Origin: Glutamicibacter sp. JL.03c
Lineage (GTDB): Bacteria > Actinomycetota > Actinomycetes > Actinomycetales > Micrococcaceae
Reading direction: 5' to 3'
Length of the DNA: 64,000 bases
NCBI RefSeq assembly: GCF_025854375.1
Contig: NZ_CP107575.1
Coordinates: forward strand, 496,001 to 560,000
A model generated the notes under the pieces. The model worked only from the letters and a program-made list of their open reading frames with translations, searched no databases and was not told the DNA's origin. The position numbers and the translations under genes are program-made. The number at the start of each line of letters is the position of its first letter. The stretch's first letter is position 1. Of the stretch, positions 25,976 to 35,278 are shown one piece after another.

Positions 25976-27393
25976 TGACTCACCACCTCTCTCAAGAATT
26001 CGCCTGGCCCAAGCATTTCCTGTTCGGCTCGGCCACCGCGGCGGCGCAAATCGAAGGCGCTGGCCACCTCTACGGCAAGGAAGACTCCGTTTGGGACGCC
26101 TTTGCCCGCAAGGTAGGGACCATTGCCGGGGGAGAAAACCTCGAAGTCGCGGTAGACCACTACCACCGCTATCGCGAAGATGTTCAGCTGATGCGCGAAC
26201 TGGGTCTGGACTCCTACCGCTTCTCCACCAGCTGGGCCCGCATCGTGCCCGGCGGGCGCACGGTCAACGAGCAGGGCCTGGATTTCTATTCGCGTCTAGT
26301 CGATGAACTGCTCGAGAATGGCATCCTGCCCTGGCTGACCCTGTACCACTGGGATCTGCCGCAAGCGTTGGAAGAACGTGGCGGATGGACTAATCGCGAG
26401 ACGGCCTACAAGTTTGTCGAGTATGCCGAGGCTGTGTACGCCAAGCTCGGCGACCGGGTGCAGCATTGGACCACCTTTAACGAGCCGCTCTGCTCGTCGC
26501 TGATCGGCTATGCCTCCGGCGAGCATGCGCCGGGACGCCAAGAACCCGAAGCGGCCTTGGCCGCCATGCACCATCAGCACTTGGCCCACGGCCTGGCGAC
26601 CCAGCGGCTGCGGGAGCTTGGCGCCAAGGAACTGGGCATTACGCTCAACCTGACTAACGCTGTGCCAAACGACCCCACCGATCCAGCGGATCTGGAAGCC
26701 GCCCGCCGCATCGATGCGGTATGGAACCGCATGTACCTGGATCCGATCCTCAAGGGCAGCTATCCGCAGGACCTTTTGGAAGACGTAAGCCATTTGGGCC
26801 TGGCCGAGGTGATGCAGCCAGGGGATCTGCAGATCATTCACCAGCCGATCGACTTCCTGGGTGTGAACCACTACCACGATGACAATGTCTCTGGCCATCC
26901 ACTGCCTGGAGGACAGCCACCTGCGGTGGTTCCCACCGACTCCGCGAAGTCATCGCCGTTCGTTGGCAGCGAGTATGTGACCTTTCCGGCTCGAGACCTG
27001 CCCCGAACCGCAATGGGCTGGGAAGTGAATCCCCAGGGATTGCGCGTGCTGTTGAACCGCTTGAAGAGTGACTATGAGAATCTTCCGGCGCTGTACATCA
27101 CCGAAAATGGCGCTTCCTACACGGACGTGCTCAGCGAGGAGGGAACCATCGAGGATGAGGAGCGCCGCGAATACATCTTGAACCATCTTGATGAAGTTGC
27201 CCGATCCCTCGAAGATGGCGTGGATGTGCGCGGCTATTTCGTCTGGTCGCTGCTGGATAATTTCGAATGGGCCTGGGGCTATGACAAGCGCTTTGGCATC
27301 ATCTACGTTGATTACCAGACCCAAGAACGAATCATTAAGAATAGCGGTCGCGCTTACGCGGGCCTGATCGCCGCCAATCGTACAATGGCTTAA
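25975..27393 (+). CDS. Family 1 beta-glucosidase
   Basis: 472 residues, glycoside hydrolase family 1, cytoplasmic (no signal peptide). N-terminal FLFGSATAAAQIEGAG, YRFSTSWARIVPGG, acid/base glutamate in TFNEPL (about 169), nucleophile glutamate in YITENGASY (about 375), and substrate-site WSLLDNFEWAWGY. Cleaves imported beta-glucosides such as cellobiose, as BglC does in the Streptomyces ceb operon. Start codon shares a base with the permease stop. Confidence 0.95.
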   Translation: MTHHLSQEFAWPKHFLFGSATAAAQIEGAGHLYGKEDSVWDAFARKVGTIAGGENLEVAVDHYHRYREDVQLMRELGLDSYRFSTSWARIVPGGRTVNEQGLDFYSRLVDELLENGILPWLTLYHWDLPQALEERGGWTNRETAYKFVEYAEAVYAKLGDRVQHWTTFNEPLCSSLIGYASGEHAPGRQEPEAALAAMHHQHLAHGLATQRLRELGAKELGITLNLTNAVPNDPTDPADLEAARRIDAVWNRMYLDPILKGSYPQDLLEDVSHLGLAEVMQPGDLQIIHQPIDFLGVNHYHDDNVSGHPLPGGQPPAVVPTDSAKSSPFVGSEYVTFPARDLPRTAMGWEVNPQGLRVLLNRLKSDYENLPALYITENGASYTDVLSEEGTIEDEERREYILNHLDEVARSLEDGVDVRGYFVWSLLDNFEWAWGYDKRFGIIYVDYQTQERIIKNSGRAYAGLIAANRTMA

Positions 27394-27491
27394 CACCTGA
27401 GCATGATGGTCCGCAGGCCCATAAGGGGTCGCTGCGGGCCATCTTGCTTGCTTGGCTGATCAACAAACTCCCAGGATCTAGGCGCAGACGA

Positions 27492-28511
27492 ATGAGCACG
27501 CAAGAACCACGCAAGCCGCAGGCAACACTGGAATTGGTGGCGCAGAGGGCGGGCGTATCTCGCGCCACGGTCTCGAGAGTGGTCAATGGCTCGGATCGCG
27601 TCAAGCCGGAGGCCAGGAAAGCGGTGGAACAGGCGATCCGCGAACTCAATTATGTTCCCAACCGGGCTGCTCGTTCCTTGGCACAGGGAAGAACTAACTC
27701 GATTGCGCTGGTAGTCCCGGAAAACACCGCGAAGTTCTTCGCTGACCCCTATTTCGCCAAGGTCGTCCAGGGCGCAGCGCAGTACGTGGCGGGCACCGAA
27801 TTCATGCTGACCTTGCTGCTTTCCACCGAATCCGACCCGGCAAAAACCACTCGTTATCTCCAGGGCGGAAACGTTGACGGCGCCCTGGTCCTGTCGCACC
27901 ATGCGGCCGACAGGTCTTATGCAGATCTGGGATCCCTGCTCCCAATGGTTTACGGCGGACGCACCATGAGCACCGACCAGAATGAAATCTACGTTGTCGA
28001 CATCGATAATATTGCGGCCGCGCGCCAGGCAACCGAGGTCATCATTGCCCGGGGCCGGACCAAGCTGGCAATGATTGCCGGCCCTCAGGATATGGGTGCT
28101 GGGTTGGACCGCCTGACCGGATTCCAGCAAGCCGTTCGAAACGCTGGCCTTGAATCTGTGGCAGTCGAAATCGGAGATTTCACGCCAGCGAGCGGGCATC
28201 AGATCATGCAGCAGCTGATCGGGAACAATGTGGACTTTGACGGGCTGTTCACCGCCAGCGCCCAGATGGGTTTTGGCGCGCTGCAGGCCCTGGCCGAGGC
28301 AGGAATCAAAGTGCCCGAGGACGTGTCGGTGACAGCTGTGGATGACGACTCATTTGCGCGTAGCTCCACTCCACCGCTAACCACCATTGCGCAATTCCCT
28401 GAACGCCAGGGGGAGATCATGGCTGAACTGCTGATCAAGCGGATTCAAGGTGCGCAGGTGCCTGAATGGAGCATTACGGACACCCAGCTGGTGCTGCGCG
28501 ACTCGCATTAG
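27492..28511 (+). CDS. LacI-family repressor (CebR-like)
   Basis: 339 residues: helix-turn-helix TLELVAQRAGVSRATVSRVVNGS with hinge helix YVPNRAARSLAQGRTNSIAL, then a periplasmic-binding-type sugar-sensing domain ending FPERQGEIMAELLIKRI. Last gene of the operon it most likely controls through the operators at 22481 and 22568. ATG 27492 chosen; an upstream TTG at 27444 would add a basic 16-residue tail. Confidence 0.92.
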   Translation: MSTQEPRKPQATLELVAQRAGVSRATVSRVVNGSDRVKPEARKAVEQAIRELNYVPNRAARSLAQGRTNSIALVVPENTAKFFADPYFAKVVQGAAQYVAGTEFMLTLLLSTESDPAKTTRYLQGGNVDGALVLSHHAADRSYADLGSLLPMVYGGRTMSTDQNEIYVVDIDNIAAARQATEVIIARGRTKLAMIAGPQDMGAGLDRLTGFQQAVRNAGLESVAVEIGDFTPASGHQIMQQLIGNNVDFDGLFTASAQMGFGALQALAEAGIKVPEDVSVTAVDDDSFARSSTPPLTTIAQFPERQGEIMAELLIKRIQGAQVPEWSITDTQLVLRDSH

Positions 28512-28540
28512 CAAGGACATCGATTTCGGTGAGAACACAA

Positions 28541-28572
28541 AAAAATTCCCACTCGAGTGAGCGGGAATTTTT
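28541..28572. terminator. Bidirectional terminator between LacI gene and tRNA-Arg
   Basis: AAAAATTCCC (28541-28550) pairs with GGGAATTTTT (28563-28572), inner bases ACTCGAGT also pair. T-rich on both strands. Nearly the same hairpin recurs at 29376 next to the second tRNA-Arg. Confidence 0.88.
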
Positions 28573-28578
28573 AATTTG

Positions 28579-28652
<74 letters not shown>

Positions 28653-28815
28653 ATATTTATTTGTTGTCGCCTTGACGACTTGAATAACTTTACACGAGTT
28701 TAAGTCGGAGCAAAAACCAAAATAGGCAAAAGTGCCGTGATTCACAAAATATCTAGTGGAACGTGTATTGCTGTCATGACCCAGGTCGAATTTCGGGGCG
28801 GGTGATGTTCAAAGG

Positions 28816-29355
28816 TCAGCTATGCAAGATGGCTTGGTAAAGGTTGTGGTCCTGCCAGCGGCCGGCGATCTTGAGGTATTTCGGTGCCATGCCGATCTGG
28901 GTGAAGTCGTTGTTGAGCAGTACTCGCTGCGAGGCGTGATTATCAACCAGGGTGCTGGCTTCGATCCGGTGCAGGCTGAGATGTTCAGCTGCTTCGGCAA
29001 GTAGTGCGGCGACCGCGCGTGAAGCCAATCCTTGGCCGGTGCTTTCATGATCGACCCAGTAGCCGAGGCTCGCGCTTTGAAAGGCGCCGCGAACCACGGA
29101 AGCGATGTTAAAGCGTCCAATTAAAACGTCTTCGCGGAACAATCCGTAGGGGTACGCAAGACCTTGGGAGCTGGCTGCCAGGACCTGTGAAATATTCTGA
29201 GCCTGCCACGCTTCGGTGAAAAACACCTCGGCGCGTTCTGGTTCCCACCGCTTCAGGTGCTCCCTGTTGCGCTGGTAGGAATGCGCGAGTTGAGGGGCGT
29301 CACTGATGGCGAGCAGCCGAAGGGCGGTGTCTGAGTCAACGGGTAGCTGGCGCAT
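28816..29355 (-). CDS. GNAT-family N-acetyltransferase (RimJ/RimL type)
   Basis: 179 residues. LGYWVDHESTGQGLASRAVAALL is the acetyl-CoA site (GQGLASRA), followed by HRIEASTLVDNHASQRVLL and a C-terminal QDHNLYQAIL as in RimJ/RimL proteins that acetylate N-termini of ribosomal proteins or antibiotics. ATG at 29355 has AGGAG upstream; a longer reading to 29421 would run through the terminator of the neighbouring tRNA. It sits between two identical tRNA-Arg genes. Confidence 0.88.
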   Translation of the reverse strand: MRQLPVDSDTALRLLAISDAPQLAHSYQRNREHLKRWEPERAEVFFTEAWQAQNISQVLAASSQGLAYPYGLFREDVLIGRFNIASVVRGAFQSASLGYWVDHESTGQGLASRAVAALLAEAAEHLSLHRIEASTLVDNHASQRVLLNNDFTQIGMAPKYLKIAGRWQDHNLYQAILHS

Positions 29356-29375
29356 GAACAACTCCTGAGGAACAA

Positions 29376-29405
29376 AAAATTCCCACTCAAGTGAGTGGGA
29401 ATTTT
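29376..29405 (-). terminator. Terminator of tRNA-Arg copy 2
   Basis: 14-bp stem AAAATTCCCACTCA (29376-29389) with 29392-29405. Near copy of the hairpin at 28541, and at the same distance from its tRNA. Confidence 0.82.
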
Positions 29406-29412
29406 CAATTTG

Positions 29413-29486
<74 letters not shown>

Positions 29487-29624
29487 ATATTCTTTTGTTG
29501 ATCCGTTCTCACGAACCTCGAATTACTATACAGGTCGTTTTAGGCATGTACAAATCGACGGGCAAAGCTACCGCGCCCAGATGAACAAAAGGTTATGTGA
29601 AGCAAGCAAAAGGGTACCGGTATA

Positions 29625-29640
29625 CGTGACCTTCGTCACA
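29625..29640. promoter_or_regulatory. CRP/GlxR-type site upstream of pckG
   Basis: CGTGACCTTCGTCACA matches the CRP/GlxR consensus TGTGA-N6-TCACA except for the first base. It lies 163 bases before the pckG start, in a 316-base gap (29487-29802) that otherwise shows no gene. In Corynebacterium, gluconeogenic genes are under GlxR; the regulator here is inferred. Confidence 0.6.
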
Positions 29641-29802
29641 TATTGCTGTATTTTGGTTCGATGTCTCCCGCGGAATTTCGGTAATTTTGAACAATTCGCT
29701 GTGGGGGAGCGGGAGTTCTGAGGCCTCAATCACACAGATCCCGCCGCACGCTCCCCATAGCCTTGATTCATTGCTAGTTGAGCCCAATGGAGGGAACAAA
29801 TA

Positions 29803-31635
29803 ATGAGCACGAGCTCGGATCAGACCGTAATCGACGCAGCGGCGACTTCGCACAAGGGGTTGGCAAGCTGGGTTGAAGAAGTGGCCGCACTGACGAAGCC
29901 GGATCGTGTTTATTGGGTAGACGGATCAGCTGAAGAAGCCGATCGACTGACCGAAGAGTTGGTTAAAGCTGGAACGCTCGTCAAGCTGACCGATCCCAAC
30001 TTCCCTAATTCCTACGCCGGTTTCTCGGACCCCAAGGACGTTGCGCGTGTAGAAGAGCGCACTTTCATCTGCTCGAAGAAGAAGGAAGACGCCGGCTTCA
30101 CCAATAACTGGGAAGACCCGGACAAGATGAAATCCATGCTCAATGGGCTGTTTGACGGTTCGATGCGCGGACGCACCATGTACGTGATCCCATTTGTCAT
30201 GGGGCCGCTGGACGCGGAAACTCCTGCCTACGGTGTGGAAATTACCGACTCCGCCTACGTGGTCGCGTCCATGCGCATCATGGCCAAGATCGGCACCGAG
30301 GTCCTGCGCAAGATGGAAGCTGAAAACGCCTTCTTCGTGCCAGCCTTGCACTCAGTGGGTGCACCGCTCAAGCCGGGCCAGGAAGACGTGGCGTGGCCAT
30401 GCAATGAGAACAAGTGGATCGTGCACTTCCCGGAAGAGCGCTCCATCATGTCTTACGGTTCGGGCTACGGTGGCAACGCGCTGCTGGGCAAGAAGTGCTA
30501 CTCGCTGCGTATCGCTTCGGCGATGGCCCGCGACGAGGGCTGGCTCGCAGAGCACATGCTCATCCTGAAGCTGACCAGCCCGCAGAACAAGGCATACCAC
30601 ATTGCCGCGGCCTTCCCATCGGCCTGCGGCAAGACCAACCTGGCGCTGCTGGACCCGACCATCGAAGGCTGGAAGGCCGAGACCCTGGGCGATGACATCA
30701 ACTGGATGCGCATCGGCAAGGACGGCGAGCTGCGTGGCGTCAACCCAGAATACGGCCTGTTCGGCGTAGCGCCGGGCACCGGCTGGTCCACCAACCCGAA
30801 CGCGATGCGCGCCATCGCCAAGGGCAACAACATCTTCACCAACGTGGCACTGACCGACGAAGGTGGCGTGTGGTGGGAAGGCATGACCGACGAGACCCCG
30901 GCGCACCTGACCGACTGGTTGGGCAATGACTGGACTCCAGAGTCAGGACGTCCGGCAGCGCATCCGAACTCGCGCTTCTGCACCCCAATCTCGCAGGTCG
31001 ACATGCTGTCCGAGGACTACTACTCGCCTAACGGCGTGAAGATCGACGCGATCCTGTTCGGTGGCCGCCGCAAGACCACCATCCCATTGGTGACCGAAGC
31101 ACGCAGCTGGACCAACGGCATCTTCATGGGTTCCACGTTGTCCTCGGAAACCACCGCTGCGGCTGCTGGCGCCACCGGCGTGATCCGCCGCGACCCAATG
31201 GCAATGCTGCCGTTCATCGGCTACAACGCTGGCGACTACCTGAACCACTGGGACAACATCTCGGCCAAGCTCAACCCGGAGCAGATGCCCAAGATCTTCC
31301 TGGTCAACTGGTTCCGCCGCACCGCCGATGGTGGCTTCGCATGGCCGGGCTTCGGCGACAACTCGCGTGTGCTCAAGTGGGCCATCGAGCGCATCGAAGG
31401 CACTGCGGACGCCAGGGAGACCATCATCGGCAACGTGCCAACCGGCGAATCGCTGGACCTGACCGGTCTGGAAGGATTCACCCCGGCCGACGTCGAGGTC
31501 GCGGTGGCCGTCGACAAGGATGAATGGGCCACCGAAGTCGAGGGCATCGAAGAATGGTACGCCAATTTCGGCGACGCTTTGCCAGCATCGCTGCGTGCCG
31601 AGCTGGACGGCCTCAAGGAACGACTGAGCGCCTAG
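29803..31635 (+). CDS. pckG: Phosphoenolpyruvate carboxykinase (GTP)
   Basis: Converts oxaloacetate plus GTP to phosphoenolpyruvate, the committed step of gluconeogenesis; cytosolic. 610 residues, the normal size for the GTP form. Kinase loop [17 protein letters not shown] (about 268-284, with the active-site Cys), [19 protein letters not shown], guanine and metal-site segments [11 protein letters not shown] and [16 protein letters not shown] 29803 follows GGAGGGAA. Confidence 0.97.
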   Translation: MSTSSDQTVIDAAATSHKGLASWVEEVAALTKPDRVYWVDGSAEEADRLTEELVKAGTLVKLTDPNFPNSYAGFSDPKDVARVEERTFICSKKKEDAGFTNNWEDPDKMKSMLNGLFDGSMRGRTMYVIPFVMGPLDAETPAYGVEITDSAYVVASMRIMAKIGTEVLRKMEAENAFFVPALHSVGAPLKPGQEDVAWPCNENKWIVHFPEERSIMSYGSGYGGNALLGKKCYSLRIASAMARDEGWLAEHMLILKLTSPQNKAYHIAAAFPSACGKTNLALLDPTIEGWKAETLGDDINWMRIGKDGELRGVNPEYGLFGVAPGTGWSTNPNAMRAIAKGNNIFTNVALTDEGGVWWEGMTDETPAHLTDWLGNDWTPESGRPAAHPNSRFCTPISQVDMLSEDYYSPNGVKIDAILFGGRRKTTIPLVTEARSWTNGIFMGSTLSSETTAAAAGATGVIRRDPMAMLPFIGYNAGDYLNHWDNISAKLNPEQMPKIFLVNWFRRTADGGFAWPGFGDNSRVLKWAIERIEGTADARETIIGNVPTGESLDLTGLEGFTPADVEVAVAVDKDEWATEVEGIEEWYANFGDALPASLRAELDGLKERLSA

Positions 31636-31662
31636 CTCTAGGCGCCGATCAACCAGCGCCGC

Positions 31663-31702
31663 ATGGCTCCCTGATCCTGTAAATCCAGGATCAGGGAGCC
31701 AT
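31663..31702. terminator. Terminator after pckG
   Basis: Perfect 17-bp stem ATGGCTCCCTGATCCTG (31663-31679) with 31686-31702, six-base loop. Confidence 0.88.
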
Positions 31703-31788
31703 TTGCGTAATGGTCACAATCCGGGCACAGTTTTCCCACGCCGGTCAAAAGTGGGTGCAAAATCAACTAACTGTGAAAAGATAAGCCT

Positions 31789-32316
31789 ATGGTTTTGGCA
31801 CGATTGATTCTCGGGCTGCTGTGCTTGTCGCCGATGACCGGCTACGAGCTCAAAAAGCATTTTGACTCCTCTATTAACCACTTCTGGAACGCGGACAAGG
31901 CGCAGATCTACCGCACCTTGGCCCAGCTGGTTGATAAAGGGTACGCCACAGTGCGCACGGTAGCGCAGAGCAACTACCCTGACCGCCAGGAACATCACAT
32001 CACCGACGCCGGACGCGAAGTGCTCACCGGTTGGCTTTCGGCCGGGGCCGCGCAGTCCCCGGAACGCGATCCCTTCATGGGCCAGGTGTTTTTCGCGGCC
32101 GAATTGGAACGCGGAGACATCGAGGAGCTGCTGGTGCAACGTCGAGAAGCCACGCAGTTCATCCTCGATGACTATCTCTCCCAACGCGAAGGCATCGACA
32201 TGCGCGCGGCCGCCGACCGCAGGAGCTTCCTGATGGCCGCCACCCTTGACCATGCCATCCGACAACAAGCCGCCGAGCTGGAGTGGCTCGACGCGGTATT
32301 GGAGTATCTGCCATGA
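31789..32316 (+). CDS. PadR-family transcriptional regulator
   Basis: 175 residues: winged helix ARLILGLLCLSPMTGYELKK, FWNADKAQIYRTLAQLVDKGYAT, RQEHHITDAGREVLTGWL, then the C-terminal four-helix domain of the long PadR subgroup (FFAAELERGDIEELLVQR). PadR proteins respond to small molecules, often phenolics. Stop overlaps the hydrolase gene (ATGA), which it probably controls together with itself. Confidence 0.92.
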   Translation: MVLARLILGLLCLSPMTGYELKKHFDSSINHFWNADKAQIYRTLAQLVDKGYATVRTVAQSNYPDRQEHHITDAGREVLTGWLSAGAAQSPERDPFMGQVFFAAELERGDIEELLVQRREATQFILDDYLSQREGIDMRAAADRRSFLMAATLDHAIRQQAAELEWLDAVLEYLP

Positions 32317-33152
32317 CTTCTTCCAAGGATTCTGCGGCCAAGCCAGCCCAGGGCGCGGTGCGCGACGCCACCGACTACCCGGAAGTGCATCCAGGCCGGG
32401 CTGCCGCCGGTCAACGCCAGGCGCAGACGCTGGTCTTCCTGCACGGCGGCAATGTGGGGAACTGGAGCTGGGATCCGCAGGTGCTCGCTTTCGGGGACTT
32501 CAATATCCTGACGCTGCACCTGCCGGCCTTCGGTGCCCGCTTCGAGGAAACCTGGGATGGGTTGGAATCCGCGGCCGATGACGTGGCGGCCTTGATCGCC
32601 GACGAAGTCTCCGAGGGCGGCGTGCACCTGGTCGGCATTTCGCTGGGCGGAGTCATCGCGCTGCATGTGGCCGCGCGGCACCCTGAACTGGTGGAATCGA
32701 TGCTGATCACCGGCACTCCGGTGGCCGGCGCCAGCGCTGGGGCACGCGCTGTTCATCGGATGCAGCTGAAGCTGATTGGCAGTGAGTGGTATTGGCGTTT
32801 CCAGGCCGGCGCCTATGGCATGGTCGACGACGAACGCGAGCTGTTCACCGAACATGGGGTCAAGCTCAAGGCCCAGAATATGCGCGCCATCATGGACGAA
32901 CTGGACTCCGGCGGGCTGCCCGAGCATCTTGAATCCTACCAAGGCCCGTTGCTCGCACTGGTAGGCGCCAAGGAACCCAAGCTAGTGCAAAAATCCTTTG
33001 CGGCGTTGCGCGACAGGGTTCCGCAGGCGATCACCCGGGCAGTACCGGGAATGCACCACCAATGGAATATCGAGAATCCTATTCTGTTCAACTCGGTGCT
33101 GCGTCGGTGGATTACCGATGGAGGGATTCATCAGGTTCTTGTAGAACTCTAG
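32313..33152 (+). CDS. Alpha/beta hydrolase
   Basis: 279 residues. Oxyanion-hole strand TLVFLHGGNVGNWSWDPQ, nucleophile elbow VGISLGGVIALH (Ser about 116), C-terminal histidine in PGMHHQWN. No signal peptide. Substrate unknown; its coupling to a PadR regulator suggests an inducible detoxifying or catabolic esterase. The 33153-33428 gap after it is very GC-rich, with a hairpin GGGTGCAGGC/GCCTGCACCC about 33374-33408 that may terminate hmp transcription from the other side; no gene is supported there. Confidence 0.85.
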   Translation: MTSSKDSAAKPAQGAVRDATDYPEVHPGRAAAGQRQAQTLVFLHGGNVGNWSWDPQVLAFGDFNILTLHLPAFGARFEETWDGLESAADDVAALIADEVSEGGVHLVGISLGGVIALHVAARHPELVESMLITGTPVAGASAGARAVHRMQLKLIGSEWYWRFQAGAYGMVDDERELFTEHGVKLKAQNMRAIMDELDSGGLPEHLESYQGPLLALVGAKEPKLVQKSFAALRDRVPQAITRAVPGMHHQWNIENPILFNSVLRRWITDGGIHQVLVEL

Positions 33153-33428
33153 GCGCACAGGCCCCTGCCGAACGAAAGACCCGCGCATCTGCGGGCCTCG
33201 CTGCCCGGTCGGGGAGTCAGTCCCAGCGCGGTGCGCAATTTGCCGTGCCGCTGAATAGCGCTCGGGGGCGGTTCAGGCGAAACACGGGACGTTGCGAGGC
33301 GGGGCATGGCTGGATGGCCCTGCCCGCGCGGGGTGCGGCCGGCGGGAATCCAGCGGGCGTGAACCCGCAACGGGGTGCAGGCGGATCGTGGCCATCGGCC
33401 TGCACCCAGATCAGGCAGCGTATATACG

Positions 33429-34604
33429 CTAGGCAGCTAGCCAGACGTCCGGACCGAAAACCTCATAGTGGATGCGTGCGGCTGGAATCCCGGCGGCCAG
33501 TGCCTGGTTGCGCACGGCGTGCATGAAGGGCAACGGACCGCACAGATAGACGATGCTGTCTTCTTCCAGCGCATCGGCCAGGTCCATGTAGCCCTGCTTG
33601 GCGTTCAAGCCCTCGGGTAGCGCACCGCGTTCGAACCACGTGGCGATGCTGGCCTGGGGCAATTTGGCGACAGATTCAATCATCTGATCGCGCAGCGGCC
33701 AGGCCTCGAATTCCTGATCCGCGTGCAATACGCGGATCTTGCGCTCGGAAGCGCGGGCAACGAGGTTTTGCAGCGCGGCCGCACTCGGGGTGCATCCGAT
33801 GCCGGCGGTGGCGATGACCAGCGGGGCGCCATCATCGTCGATGACGAGGTCGCCATACGGATTGGACAGTTCGACCACATCACCGATCTGCATATTATGA
33901 TGCAGCACCGGGGAGAACTCCCCGTCTGCATCGAGCTTGACGGTCACGGTGCGGCGGTCGATCTGGTCGACATCATTGCTCAAGGTGTACTGGCGGACTT
34001 GGCGGATGCCGTCAGGCATTGCCAGGCGCAGCGAGACAAACTGCCCGGGCTTGGCCACTGTTGCAGGGGTTGCGTCGGCAGGGACAAAGCTGAACGTCAC
34101 CGAGTCCAGGCCGGTGGGCGTGCGGTCCGCAAGAATCCAGGGGGTATAGACCTCGCTATTTGCCTGTCGCGCGTACAAGCCCTTTTCGATCTTGATCAGT
34201 GCATGGGCCATCAACCAGTAGACCTCCGTCCACGCCTCGGCGATTTGGGGGGTGAGCGCCTCGCCCAGGTCTTCGGCGATGGCAGCGAATAGGTGCTCGT
34301 ACACAACCGAATATTGTTCCTCGGCGACGCCCAATGACGTATGTTTGTGGGCGATGCGGGACAGCATTGTTTCCGGGGTAGTTTCCGGGTGCTTGATCAG
34401 ATGCGTGGCGAAGACCGCAATGGAGCCAGCCAAGGCCTGCTGCTGGGTTCCATTCTTTTGATTCGAACGGGAAAAAGTGCCATCCAGCAGCTCGGGGTGC
34501 GCAGCGAAAAGGCGGTTGTAGAACTTCGGCGTGATGCTGGAAATCCGATCCGCGATGATCGGCAGGGTCGCTTCGATGACTGGGCGGGCTGTGGTCGACA
34601 GCAT
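33429..34604 (-). CDS. hmp: Flavohemoprotein / nitric oxide dioxygenase
   Basis: Converts NO and O2 to nitrate using NAD(P)H. 391 residues, family length. Globin domain: B10 Tyr29 in PKFYNRLF, proximal His88 in AHKHTSLGVAEEQY; FAD domain with RQYTLSND; NAD domain with VIATAGIGCTPS and C-terminal IHYEVFGPDVW. Downstream of an NsrR-type palindrome at 34631 and next to the Rrf2-type regulator gene. Confidence 0.96.
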   Translation of the reverse strand: MLSTTARPVIEATLPIIADRISSITPKFYNRLFAAHPELLDGTFSRSNQKNGTQQQALAGSIAVFATHLIKHPETTPETMLSRIAHKHTSLGVAEEQYSVVYEHLFAAIAEDLGEALTPQIAEAWTEVYWLMAHALIKIEKGLYARQANSEVYTPWILADRTPTGLDSVTFSFVPADATPATVAKPGQFVSLRLAMPDGIRQVRQYTLSNDVDQIDRRTVTVKLDADGEFSPVLHHNMQIGDVVELSNPYGDLVIDDDGAPLVIATAGIGCTPSAAALQNLVARASERKIRVLHADQEFEAWPLRDQMIESVAKLPQASIATWFERGALPEGLNAKQGYMDLADALEEDSIVYLCGPLPFMHAVRNQALAAGIPAARIHYEVFGPDVWLAA

Positions 34605-34630
34605 GGGGTATCTCCTTCAGCAGGGTGGTT

Positions 34631-34653
34631 ATCTTGCATTTGAAATGCAAGAT
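34631..34653. promoter_or_regulatory. NsrR-type operator before hmp
   Basis: Perfect 11-1-11 inverted repeat: ATCTTGCATTT, G, AAATGCAAGAT. Spacing and sequence follow the enterobacterial NsrR consensus (AAGATGCATTT-N-AAATGCATCTT). It ends 27 bases upstream of the hmp ATG, where bound repressor would block transcription. Confidence 0.85.
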
Positions 34654-34728
34654 TTATACTTCAGTTCTACGCCTTGTAGAAAGAGATTTCAAATCAGGAG
34701 TTGCAGCCAGGCGCGCCTGTGATGGGAT

Positions 34729-35202
34729 TCACTCCGAGGATGCTGACGAGGGAGCCGCGCGGCGTAGGCCGGGGAATGGCAGTGCAGCAATCGCTGGGGA
34801 GTTGGAGCAAATCTCGCGGATGGTCAACGGGTCGAGCGCTGCGTAAAAGGCTTCACGGGCCTGGCGCAGTGCCGAACGCAGCCGGCATCCGCCGGAAAGC
34901 GGGCAATTCCCGCTTCCATCGATATCCGTGCAGTCGACGACGTCGTCCCGCTTATCAAGCTGCCTCAACAAGGCGCCCAGGGATGTCTCCAGACCCTGGG
35001 CGGTCATGGCGGCGCCGCCGTTGCGCCCGCGAGAGACATTCAAGATCCCCAGCGTGCGCAGTTCCAGCACGGCTTTGGTCACATGATTATAGGGAACGTC
35101 GACCAGGCCCGAGATTTCACGGCTGGTCAGCTGGTCCACTCCAGGAGCGCCCAGCACCATAAGAGTCCGTAGGCAAACGTCGGCGAAGGCACTGAGTTTC
35201 AT
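34729..35202 (-). CDS. nsrR: NsrR-like Rrf2-family repressor
   Basis: 157 residues. Winged helix: MKLSAFADVCLRTLMVLG, TSREISGLVDVPYNHVTKAV, LGILNVSRGRNGG. Three cysteines (91, 100, 106; C-x8-C-x5-C) suit an NO-sensitive iron-sulfur cluster. Nitrosylation would release it from the palindrome before hmp. The last 20 residues are Ala/Ser-rich and probably disordered. Confidence 0.87.
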   Translation of the reverse strand: MKLSAFADVCLRTLMVLGAPGVDQLTSREISGLVDVPYNHVTKAVLELRTLGILNVSRGRNGGAAMTAQGLETSLGALLRQLDKRDDVVDCTDIDGSGNCPLSGGCRLRSALRQAREAFYAALDPLTIREICSNSPAIAALPFPGLRRAAPSSASSE

Positions 35203-35232
35203 GGCTCCTACTCTACGGCGGAATTAGCAAGG

Positions 35233-35262
35233 GGCCAGCAGTTCATTGCCGAACTGCTGGCC
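35233..35262 (-). terminator. Hairpin after the phosphomannomutase operon
   Basis: Perfect 12-bp stem GGCCAGCAGTTC (35233-35244) with 35251-35262, downstream of the minus-strand gene that stops at 35279. Confidence 0.75.
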
Positions 35263-35278
35263 TCCCAGTAGCCATCGA

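Noticed and set aside
33417-33430. 14-bp palindrome AGCGTATATACGCT at the hmp stop codon
   Set aside because: Too short to be a terminator, no promoter nearby and no pair; probably chance.
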